This document shows positions 49,954 to 58,273 of a stretch of 64,000 bases of DNA, in pieces. Source of the stretch: Sphingomonas colocasiae (GTDB lineage Bacteria; Pseudomonadota; Alphaproteobacteria; Sphingomonadales; Sphingomonadaceae); the NCBI RefSeq assembly GCF_019880585.1, contig NZ_JAINVV010000004.1, positions 558,001 through 622,000 of the forward strand, given 5' to 3'. The notes under the pieces were generated by a model. The model ran no database searches and had not been told where the DNA came from. It saw only the letters and a program-made list of their open reading frames with translations. The position numbers were made by a program, and so were the translations under genes. Positions within the stretch are counted from its first letter, which is position 1. The number at the start of each line of letters is the position of its first letter.

Positions 49954-51441
49954 CTATCCCGCCGTCCGCACCCGTTCGATCGCATCGACGATCACCGCCA
50001 TGTCGCCGGCCAGCCGCGTTTCGAGTGCGTCGTCGTCGAGCGCGTCGAATGCGCTGACTTGCGGCATCGACAGGCCGACCCGCAATGTGCCGCCCCAGCG
50101 CCCATCGGGCAGCCGGACGCATTTGACCGGCTGACCCAGCCGTACGCCTTCATCGACCAATGCGCGGTGGATGCGTTTCGCCTCGTCGAAATCGGGGCTG
50201 CCGGGCAGGCCCGATATGTCGATGGTGGAGAGCGTCCGCATCTCGATCGGATGCGCGTCGCCCTCGGCGCGCTCGCCCGGTGCGTAGGGGGCCATGCGTC
50301 GTCCGCCGAGCCGCTCGACGAAGGCGGTACGGACGGCGGCGTGGAAGGCCAGGATGACGCGCGTCACCCGGTCCGTGCCCAGCGCCTGGAAGCGCTCCAG
50401 TTCGAACACCGATGCCTCCAGCCGCAGCAACAGGCCCAGATTGGCTTCGCGCGGCAACAGATCGGCATCGGGCCAGTTGTCCGGCCATTCGGCGCGGCGG
50501 AAGATCTTGCAGAAGGCGATGGGCATCGGCGCCGACGCTTCGACCATCGCGCGCGGCACCAGCGCGAAGCCGTTGAAGGGCGGGCCGCCCATGAATTTGG
50601 ATCCGGTGACGAGCACGGCGCAGCCGCGCGCCAGATAATCGGCGATGGCGGCGCTGGTGATCCGCGCCTGACAGGCGTCGACGATGAAGCTGACGGTGTC
50701 GCCATGGCGATCCACCAGCGCGTCGAGATGCTCGAAGGCGGGCAGCACCAGCCCGGTCTTCGATCCATGGACGACATGGACCAGCGTGTGCTTGCGGGCC
50801 CGCGCCGCCTCGTCGACGGCGAGGTCGATCCGTCGCGCGATTTCCTCTGGGCGATAGGCGGCACCGCGATCGTCGCGGACGGGCACATTGTAGAGCTCGA
50901 TCTTCGCGGGCAGCCGGCCGCCCATGGGCTCGCCCTTCACCACCTTGATCCCGCGCGCCGTCTCGTTTGCGAAGAACTGGCCGTGCGCGGAATAGACGCA
51001 GCCGCTGCCGACCTCGTCGGCGCCGAGCAGAATGTTGCGGATGCCCGCTTCGCTGCGTTCCTTGCACAGGGCGAGGCCGACATATTCGAGATCGGTGCCC
51101 GACGGCGCGAACACGATCTCCACGCCGTCGCCCAGGCGATAGGCCCGGCGGATGCGCGCGCGCAGCGCGTCGAGCGCGTCCTGATAGCCCTGTGGCGACA
51201 GGATCAGATCGGGCGCGACCTCCGCGAGCCTGCGGCAGACATGGTCGAACGCGGGTGCCGAGATGTCGTTGGCGGTCGACGAGGCATAGGCGATCGCGGA
51301 GGACGGGCGGGGCGACGAGAAATACTGGTTCAGCCCGGTCGCGGGATCGAGGACGATGCGGGCATCGCCGCCCCGGGTGAGGAGATCCGCCGCCGCGTCT
51401 GCGAAGACGGCGGTATCGACGGCGGCGGCATTCGGCTTCAT
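49954..51441 (-). CDS. PLP-dependent class V-like aminotransferase of unknown role
   Basis: The protein (495 aa) has a fold-type I PLP layout. Visible are IVFAPSGTDLEYVGLALC (phosphate-binding region), SFIVDACQARIT (Asp to the pyridine nitrogen) and the Schiff-base Lys in VTGSKFMGGPPFNGF. It is longer than NifS/SufS-type enzymes. The ATG at 51441 is used; a TTG at 51453 would add four residues. It is divergent, by 172 nt, from an ATP-grasp ligase and a nucleotidyltransferase. I cannot place it in a known pathway. A class V transaminase next to a MobA-like cytidylyltransferase recalls phosphonate-tailoring enzymes (PntC), but no phosphonate genes are seen. Confidence 0.7.
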   Translation of the reverse strand: MKPNAAAVDTAVFADAAADLLTRGGDARIVLDPATGLNQYFSSPRPSSAIAYASSTANDISAPAFDHVCRRLAEVAPDLILSPQGYQDALDALRARIRRAYRLGDGVEIVFAPSGTDLEYVGLALCKERSEAGIRNILLGADEVGSGCVYSAHGQFFANETARGIKVVKGEPMGGRLPAKIELYNVPVRDDRGAAYRPEEIARRIDLAVDEAARARKHTLVHVVHGSKTGLVLPAFEHLDALVDRHGDTVSFIVDACQARITSAAIADYLARGCAVLVTGSKFMGGPPFNGFALVPRAMVEASAPMPIAFCKIFRRAEWPDNWPDADLLPREANLGLLLRLEASVFELERFQALGTDRVTRVILAFHAAVRTAFVERLGGRRMAPYAPGERAEGDAHPIEMRTLSTIDISGLPGSPDFDEAKRIHRALVDEGVRLGQPVKCVRLPDGRWGGTLRVGLSMPQVSAFDALDDDALETRLAGDMAVIVDAIERVRTAG

Positions 51442-51613
51442 CACTTGATCCAATCCCTATCATCACGCGGATTGCCCGCCGCATATGCCGCGTTCTTGCG
51501 GCAAAATCATCGCCTATTATTTCGCGCGCTGATCGGGTGATGTGGACGCAAGGCGCTTCCACCCCGACGGATCCGGTCTTATATGGCCGCGGTTTCAAGC
51601 AAAAGGCCGGTTC

Positions 51614-52642
51614 GTGACTCAAACGCCCAAGACGCTCCGCATCCCGCAGGAGGCGAAGGATCGCCTCCGCATCATGTTCATCGCGAAGCACGCGCTGGGC
51701 GATGGATCGCTTCACCCGGAAGACGGCAACCATGCCGTCTATCATCATGAGGTGCGGACGATCCTGGAAGGGCTGGGGCTCAACCTGCTGCTCGCCAATC
51801 GTTACGAGGCGCTGTTCGAGGATCCGGGCGCGGACTTCGTCTTTCCCCTGCTCAATCGCGGCGGTTTCCTCAATTCGGAAATGCTGTTGCCGCTCTTGTG
51901 CACGCGGCTCGGCATCCCGTTCCTCGGCGCATCGCCGATCGTGCGCGGCCTGTCCGACGACAAGCATCTGACCAAGCTGGAGGCGAAGGCGCGGGGCGTG
52001 CCCACCAGCCCCTGGGCGATCTATCGCCGTGGCGCGCCGGTGCGCGAGGCCGATTGCCCGATGGCCGAGCGCATGGTGATCAAGCCCAATGCCTCGTCGG
52101 CGAGCTGGGGCGTGTCCGACGCGTTCGACTGGAAGGGCGTGGAGGAGGCCGTCGCCGGCATCCATGCCCAGGGTCATGACGCGATCGTCGAACCCTTCCT
52201 CAACGGCAGCGATGTCGAGGTGCCCGTCATCACCGTCGACGGCGAACCCTATATCATGCCGATGATGCTGTTCGAGCAGGCCGATCCCAGCCATCTCCGC
52301 ACCTATTACGAGAAGCGCGACCTGGTCGATCGCGCGCAGAAATATCAGCTCGTCGAATTCCAGGATTCCTATTGGCAGCCGAAGATCGACGCGCTCACCC
52401 GCAAGATGGTCGAGGTGTTCCGTCCCTTCGATTATGGCCGCTACGAATTCCGTCTCGACCTTGAAAAGGGCGAGGTCCAGATGCTGGAGGTCAACCTCAA
52501 CTGCAATCTCTGGTCGCAGAAGGTCTATGGCCGTTCCGCCAGGGCGGCGGGCATCTCCCAAGAAGCGCTGATCGAGACGATCCTGTGCGAAAGCCTGATG
52601 CGGCACGGCCTGATCGAGCGGAGCGCGGTTTCGGGTGACTGA
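51614..52642 (+). CDS. ATP-grasp ligase, D-Ala-D-Ala ligase-like
   Basis: The protein (342 aa) has the ATP-grasp order of D-alanine:D-alanine ligase. DFVFPLLNRGG and LGIPFLGASPIVRGLSDDK lead to KHLTKLEAKARGVPTSPWAI, then the ATP-contact MVIKPNASSASWGVS. Later come DAIVEPFLNGSDVEVPVITV and the metal-binding end VQMLEVNLNCNL. The GTG at 51614 is chosen (AAAGG upstream); an ATG at 51674 would remove part of the first strand. It makes an amide or peptide bond, probably with an amino acid. It is not a normal Ddl: the context is a nucleotidyltransferase with an 8-nt overlap and no cell-wall genes. Confidence 0.75.
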   Translation: MTQTPKTLRIPQEAKDRLRIMFIAKHALGDGSLHPEDGNHAVYHHEVRTILEGLGLNLLLANRYEALFEDPGADFVFPLLNRGGFLNSEMLLPLLCTRLGIPFLGASPIVRGLSDDKHLTKLEAKARGVPTSPWAIYRRGAPVREADCPMAERMVIKPNASSASWGVSDAFDWKGVEEAVAGIHAQGHDAIVEPFLNGSDVEVPVITVDGEPYIMPMMLFEQADPSHLRTYYEKRDLVDRAQKYQLVEFQDSYWQPKIDALTRKMVEVFRPFDYGRYEFRLDLEKGEVQMLEVNLNCNLWSQKVYGRSARAAGISQEALIETILCESLMRHGLIERSAVSGD

Positions 52643-53429
52643 CGGCTTCACCGTCCTCGTCCTCGCCGCGCAGCGCGCCGGGGTCGAGAATCCGCTCGCG
52701 GTTCGCGCCGGGGTCAGCCACAAATGCCTGGTGCCGATCTGCGGCAAGCCGCTGATCACGCATGTGCTCGACACGCTGACGACGATGCCCGGCATCGGGC
52801 TGATCCGCATCTCGGTGGAGCCCGACGCGGTGCCCGAACTGACCGCGCTGGTCGCGGCCTATGCGCCGGCGGGCGTGTCGATCGATTTCGTCGAGTCGGA
52901 TTCCAATATCGCGGAAAGCGTGATCCGGGCATCGGCCGGGGTGCAGGCGCCGATCCTGATCACGACGGCGGACAATGTGCTGCTGAGCCACGATTCGCTG
53001 CGCCGGATGCTCGACGCGTTCGCCGGCGGGGCGGATGCGGCCGCGGCACTCACCACGCGCGGTGCGATCCATGCCGTCCATCCGGAGGGGCAGCGGCGTT
53101 TCTACGAATTCCGCGACGACGCCTATTCGAACTGCAATCTCTACGGGCTGTCCGGCGCGCATGCGCTGGCGGGCGTGGAGGTGTTCCGCGAAGGCGGGCA
53201 GTTCGCCAAGAATCCGAAGCGGCTGATCACCGCCTTCGGACTGATCAACATCCTGCTGATGCGCTTCAGGCTGGTGTCGATCCATGGCGCGATGAAGCGC
53301 GCGTCGCGCCGCTTCGGATTGCGGATGGAGGCGGTGGTCCTTGCCGATGGCAGCCAGGCGATCGACGTCGACAATGAGCGCACTTATGCGATCGCAGAGG
53401 GCTTGCTCGCGAAAAAGCTCGGGTTGTGA
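52635..53429 (+). CDS. MobA-like NTP transferase of unknown substrate
   Basis: The protein (264 aa) is a nucleotidyltransferase with the GT-A-like fold. The G-rich start is modified: VLVLAAQRAGVENPLAVRAG replaces the usual LAAGxGxRMG. It is followed by the conserved Lys in SHKCLVPICGKPLITHVL and the metal-binding Asp in ITTADNVLLS. It could add CMP or another nucleotide to a phosphorylated small molecule. The GTG at 52635 overlaps the ATP-grasp gene by 8 nt. The divergent PLP enzyme completes a three-gene module. Confidence 0.72.
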   Translation: MTDGFTVLVLAAQRAGVENPLAVRAGVSHKCLVPICGKPLITHVLDTLTTMPGIGLIRISVEPDAVPELTALVAAYAPAGVSIDFVESDSNIAESVIRASAGVQAPILITTADNVLLSHDSLRRMLDAFAGGADAAAALTTRGAIHAVHPEGQRRFYEFRDDAYSNCNLYGLSGAHALAGVEVFREGGQFAKNPKRLITAFGLINILLMRFRLVSIHGAMKRASRRFGLRMEAVVLADGSQAIDVDNERTYAIAEGLLAKKLGL

Positions 53430-53452
53430 TCTTCGGCCCCTGTCTGCGAAGA
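53430..53452 (+). terminator. Weak hairpin after the nucleotidyltransferase gene
   Basis: TCTTCG and CGAAGA form a 6-bp stem with an 11-nt loop, directly after the stop codon. No T-run follows, so terminator function is uncertain. Confidence 0.25.
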
Positions 53453-53539
53453 TGTCTGTGAAGAAGCGGTTTTAGGTCTTCCCTCCCCGGGGTCTTGGGA
53501 CTATCGGCTTGGCGGACTTTCATCCCGGGGATCGAGCGA

Positions 53540-54322
53540 ATGGCCGAGTTCAGGCTGCCGAAGAACAGCACCGTCAAGAAGGGCAAGGCGCACAAGGCCG
53601 CCGATGGCGCCGGCAATGTCCGTACCTTCAAGGTCTATCGCTACGATCCGGACAGCGGCGAGAATCCCCGTTACGACACGTTCGATGTCGATCTCGACAA
53701 TTGCGGGCCGATGGTGCTCGACGCGCTGATCAAGATGAAGAGCGAGCAGGATCCCTCGCTCACCTTCCGCCGTTCCTGCCGCGAGGGCATTTGCGGATCC
53801 TGCTCGATGAACATCGACGGCCGCAACACGCTGGCCTGCACGCATGCGATCGAGGATTGCAGCAAGGAAGTCCGCATCACGCCGCTGCCGCATATGGACG
53901 TGATCAAGGATCTGGTGCCCGATTTTACGCATTTCTATGCGCAATATGCCTCGATCCAGCCCTGGCTGAAGACGGTGACGCCGGCACCCTCGGGCAAGGA
54001 GCGGCTGCAGTCGCCCGAGGATCGTTCGAAGCTGGACGGGCTTTACGAGTGCATCCTGTGCGCCTGCTGCTCCACCTCGTGCCCCAGCTATTGGTGGAAT
54101 TCCGACAAGTTCCTGGGCCCGGCGATCCTGCTTCAGGCGTATCGCTGGCTGGCCGACAGCCGCGACGAGATGACCGGCGAGCGGCTCGACGAGCTGGAGG
54201 ATCCGTTCCGCCTCTACCGCTGCCATACCATCATGAACTGCTCCAATGTCTGCCCCAAGGGGCTGAGCCCGGCGCGCGCGATCGCCGAGGTGAAGAAGAT
54301 GGTCGTCGAACGGCAGATTTGA
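53540..54322 (+). CDS. sdhB: Succinate dehydrogenase iron-sulfur subunit
   Basis: The protein (260 aa) is the electron-transfer subunit of complex II. The [2Fe-2S] ligands are in [16 protein letters not shown] and NTLACTHAI; the [4Fe-4S]/[3Fe-4S] ligands are in [16 protein letters not shown] and [18 protein letters not shown]. The length is normal. The ATG at 53540 gives the usual N-terminus. The other subunit genes (sdhC, sdhD, sdhA) are not next to it in the window, so sdhB stands alone here, between the nucleotidyltransferase and a thioesterase gene. Confidence 0.96.
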   Translation: MAEFRLPKNSTVKKGKAHKAADGAGNVRTFKVYRYDPDSGENPRYDTFDVDLDNCGPMVLDALIKMKSEQDPSLTFRRSCREGICGSCSMNIDGRNTLACTHAIEDCSKEVRITPLPHMDVIKDLVPDFTHFYAQYASIQPWLKTVTPAPSGKERLQSPEDRSKLDGLYECILCACCSTSCPSYWWNSDKFLGPAILLQAYRWLADSRDEMTGERLDELEDPFRLYRCHTIMNCSNVCPKGLSPARAIAEVKKMVVERQI

Positions 54323-54347
54323 GGATCGGGCGGCTCATCTCGCACGC

Positions 54348-54425
54348 GTCATCCCAGCGAAAGCTGGGATCTGCCGACCAGATGGCGCGTTGCCGGCAGC
54401 AGACCCCAGCCTTCGCTGGGGTGAC
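54348..54425. repeat. Inverted pair of dispersed hairpin repeats (sdhB end)
   Basis: GTCATCCCAGC-GAAA-GCTGGGATC (from 54348) and GACCCCAGC-CTTC-GCTGGGGTGAC (to 54425) face each other. CTGCCG (54371-54376) and CGGCAG (54394-54399) form an inner stem. It is the same design as the pairs at 30557-30645 and 57250-57311 and probably belongs to the same repeat family. Confidence 0.6.
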
Positions 54426-54439
54426 GATCTGAGTTTGGC

Positions 54440-54901
54440 ATGACGAAGGCATCCTTCATCCATCAGCCCGATCCCGACAATCCGGGCTGGATGACGTGGG
54501 AACTGAGCGATCCCACGCGCTTCAACAGCCTGCTCGGGCGGATGATGGTGCGGCTGGAGCCCGACGGCCAGGCGCGGGTACGGATGTTTCCGCAGCATGT
54601 GCATTCCAACCTGTCGAACAACCTGCATGGCGGCACGATCCTGGCGTTCATCGATGTGGCGCTGTTCGCCGGATCGCGCCTGTTCGGGCTGATCGAGGCG
54701 GGCACGGCCGTCACGCTGGACCTGTCGGTGCAGTTCATCGGCGCGGGCCGGGTGGGCGAGCCGATGGATGCGGTGGTCGAGGTGCTGCGCGAAACCGGCC
54801 GGCTGCTGTTCCTGCGCGGGCTGGTCGTCCAGGGCGATCACAAGGTGGCGGGCTTTTCCGGCACCATCCGCAAACCCACGAGCAAACCGGACGCTGAGTG
54901 A
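54440..54901 (+). CDS. PaaI-type hotdog thioesterase
   Basis: The protein (153 aa) is a hotdog-fold acyl-CoA thioesterase of the PaaI group. The signature NNLHGGTILAFIDVALF (with the helix-starting HGG) and the strand AVTLDLSVQFIGAG are clear. The substrate is not shown. Its stop overlaps the ZapE start as GTGA (54898-54901). Confidence 0.82.
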   Translation: MTKASFIHQPDPDNPGWMTWELSDPTRFNSLLGRMMVRLEPDGQARVRMFPQHVHSNLSNNLHGGTILAFIDVALFAGSRLFGLIEAGTAVTLDLSVQFIGAGRVGEPMDAVVEVLRETGRLLFLRGLVVQGDHKVAGFSGTIRKPTSKPDAE

Positions 54902-56010
54902 GCAACGTACTCGATCGTTATGAGGCGCTGGTCGCCGCCGGCGAACTTCGCCCCGACCGTGAGCAGCGCCGCGCGGCCGAGCGGCTCAACACGCTGCAAC
55001 AGGCGCTGGAGGCGACACCCAAGCGCGGCAGCGTGCTGTGGCGGCTGGCCGGCAAGGCGCCCGAGCCGCCACGCGGCGTCTATATGTGGGGCGGGGTGGG
55101 GCGCGGCAAATCCATGCTGATGGACCTGTTCCACGATTGCCTGCGCATCCAGCGCAAGCGTCGCGTCCATTTCCACGAATTCATGCTCGAGGTTCATGCC
55201 CGCCTGCGCGTCGAGCGGCAGAAAGAGGCGGGTGATCCGATCGTGCCCGTCGCCGAGGCGCTGGTGGGCGAGGCGCGCCTGCTCGCCTTCGACGAAATGG
55301 TGGTCAACAACAGCGCCGACGCGATGATCATGTCGCGGCTGTTCACCGCGATGATGGCGCGCGGGCTGACCGTGGTCGCGACGTCGAACCGCGCGCCGAA
55401 GGATTTGTACAAGGACGGGCTCAACCGCGAGCATTTCCTGCCCTTCATCGCGTTGATCGAGCGCGACCTGGATGTGATCACGTTGAACGGCCCCGTCGAT
55501 TATCGGCTGGAGCGGCTGAGCGGCGTCGAGACCTGGCACACGCCGCTGGGGCAGGAGGCGACCGACGCGCTGCGCGACGCGTTCTTTCGCCTGACCGATT
55601 ATCCGCCCGAAGACAGCGCGCATGTGCCGTCCGAGGAACTGCCGATCCCAGGCGGGCGGAGCATGCATGTGCCCAAGAGTCTGAAGGGCGTCGCGGTCTT
55701 CTCGTTCAAGCGGCTGTGCGCGGAGGCGCGGGGCGCCGCCGATTATCTCGCGATCGCGCGCCGCTATCACACCGTGATCATCGTCGGCATTCCGCGGCTC
55801 GGCCCGGAGAACCGCAACGAAGCGGCGCGCTTCGTGACGCTGATCGACGCGCTCTACGAGCATAAGGTGAAGCTGCTTGCCGGCGCGGCGGCGGAACCGC
55901 AGCATCTCTACGAACAGGGCGACGGCGCCTTCGAGTTCGAGCGGACGGTGAGCCGGCTGATGGAAATGCAGTCCGACGACTATCTCGCCCGGGGGCATGG
56001 TCAGGAGTGA
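54898..56010 (+). CDS. zapE: Cell division ATPase ZapE (AFG1-like)
   Basis: The protein (370 aa) is an AAA-type ATPase of the AFG1/LACE1/ZapE family. The P-loop is in YMWGGVGRGKSMLMDLF, Walker B in LLAFDEMVVNNSADAMI, sensor and arginine-finger regions in VVATSNRAPKDLYKDGLNR, and the family C-terminal motif is in VIIVGIPRLGPENRNEAARF. ZapE helps Z-ring function under low oxygen in E. coli; AFG1 aids membrane-complex turnover in mitochondria. It begins with GTG in a GTGA overlap with the thioesterase gene. Confidence 0.92.
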   Translation: MSNVLDRYEALVAAGELRPDREQRRAAERLNTLQQALEATPKRGSVLWRLAGKAPEPPRGVYMWGGVGRGKSMLMDLFHDCLRIQRKRRVHFHEFMLEVHARLRVERQKEAGDPIVPVAEALVGEARLLAFDEMVVNNSADAMIMSRLFTAMMARGLTVVATSNRAPKDLYKDGLNREHFLPFIALIERDLDVITLNGPVDYRLERLSGVETWHTPLGQEATDALRDAFFRLTDYPPEDSAHVPSEELPIPGGRSMHVPKSLKGVAVFSFKRLCAEARGAADYLAIARRYHTVIIVGIPRLGPENRNEAARFVTLIDALYEHKVKLLAGAAAEPQHLYEQGDGAFEFERTVSRLMEMQSDDYLARGHGQE

Positions 56011-56127
56011 TCATGTCCATGGCCGACGCTTCGAAGTCGGCGGGGATCGATTTCCGGTTTTTCGCGTTCACAAGGGGGCGAGGGCATGGGCTGATCATGT
56101 CCGTCGATCCTTGCTTTCAGCGCCTTA

Positions 56128-56150
56128 TTGCAACTAATTATAAGTTGCAA
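56128..56150. promoter_or_regulatory. Perfect inverted repeat upstream of the mdh operon
   Basis: TTGCAACT-AATTATA-AGTTGCAA is a perfect 8-7-8 palindrome with an AT-rich centre, 129 nt before the mdh start. It lies in the 269-nt gap after zapE and looks like an operator overlapping a promoter -10 region. The binding protein is not known. Confidence 0.5.
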
Positions 56151-56207
56151 AGATTTCCATGGGGCGGAAGCGCTTCCTAGGTTGCCCTTGTCATCCAATG
56201 CGCCTAA

Positions 56208-57242
<1,035 letters not shown>

Positions 57243-57249
57243 TCGCCAT

Positions 57250-57311
57250 CGTCCCCGCTTTTGCGGGGTTGAACCACGATCACGCTGGATCCCCGCGAAA
57301 GCGGGGATGAC
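57250..57311. repeat. Inverted pair of dispersed hairpin repeats (mdh-sucD gap)
   Basis: CCCCGC-TTTT-GCGGGG (57253-57268) and CCCCGC-GAAA-GCGGGGATGAC (57291-57311) are two facing hairpins between mdh and sucD. The second copy is in the CTGGATCCCCGC form common to this repeat type. It occupies the place where sucC would be expected and may modulate read-through from mdh to sucD. Confidence 0.6.
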
Positions 57312-57329
57312 ACAAGGAAAGAAGACGCG

Positions 57330-58214
57330 ATGTCGATTCTCGTCAACAAGAACACCAAGGTCATCACCCAGGGGATGACCGGTGCCACCGGCACCTTCCA
57401 CACCGAACAGGCGCTGGCTTACGGCACGCAGATGGTCGGCGGCGTCACCCCCGGCAAGGGCGGCGAGACGCATATCGGCCTGCCCGTGTTCGATACGGTG
57501 GCGGAGGCGGTCGCGAAGACCGGCGCCGATGCCAGCGTGATCTACGTTCCGCCCCCATTCGCGGCGGATTCGATCCTGGAGGCGATCGACGCCGAAGTGC
57601 CGCTGATCGTGACGATCACCGAAGGCATTCCGGTGCTGGACATGGTCAAGGTGAAGCGTGCGCTTTCCGGCTCCAAGTCGCGGCTGATCGGCCCCAACTG
57701 CCCGGGCGTGCTCACCCCCGGCGAATGCAAGATCGGCATCATGCCGGGCAGCATCTTCAAGCAGGGTTCGGTGGGTGTTGTTTCGCGTTCGGGCACGCTT
57801 ACCTATGAAGCCGTGTTCCAGACCAGCCAGCAGGGCCTTGGCCAGACCACCGCAGTCGGCATCGGCGGCGATCCGGTCAACGGCACGAACTTCATCGACG
57901 TGCTCGAACTGTTCCTGGCCGACGACGCGACCAAGTCGATCATCATGATCGGCGAGATCGGCGGCGACGCCGAGGAGCAGGCGGCGCAGTTTCTGAAGGA
58001 CGAGGCGAAGCGCGGCCGCAAGAAGCCGATGGTCGGCTTCATCGCGGGCCGCACCGCGCCTCCGGGACGGCGCATGGGCCATGCCGGCGCGATCGTGTCG
58101 GGCGGCCAGGGCGGCGCCGAAGACAAGATCGCGGCGATGGAGGAAGCGGGCATCCGCGTCTCTCCCAGCCCGTCCGAGCTCGGCGTCACGCTCGTCGATC
58201 TGCTCAAGGGCTGA
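57330..58214 (+). CDS. sucD: Succinyl-CoA synthetase alpha subunit
   Basis: The protein (294 aa) is the CoA-binding, phosphohistidine-carrying subunit. Motifs are [70 protein letters not shown] and the active His in [17 protein letters not shown]. The beta subunit gene sucC is not beside it; mdh precedes directly. So subunit B must be encoded elsewhere. Confidence 0.96.
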   Translation: MSILVNKNTKVITQGMTGATGTFHTEQALAYGTQMVGGVTPGKGGETHIGLPVFDTVAEAVAKTGADASVIYVPPPFAADSILEAIDAEVPLIVTITEGIPVLDMVKVKRALSGSKSRLIGPNCPGVLTPGECKIGIMPGSIFKQGSVGVVSRSGTLTYEAVFQTSQQGLGQTTAVGIGGDPVNGTNFIDVLELFLADDATKSIIMIGEIGGDAEEQAAQFLKDEAKRGRKKPMVGFIAGRTAPPGRRMGHAGAIVSGGQGGAEDKIAAMEEAGIRVSPSPSELGVTLVDLLKG

Positions 58215-58273
58215 ACGCGGACATCGATCGCCCGCCCGGCAACCGGGCGGGTACGATCACGAAGGACGGTGAC

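Noticed and set aside
50150-52810. An 886-codon open frame that overlaps the PLP and ATP-grasp genes
   Set aside because: It covers parts of two genes on opposite strands in other frames and has no conserved motif.
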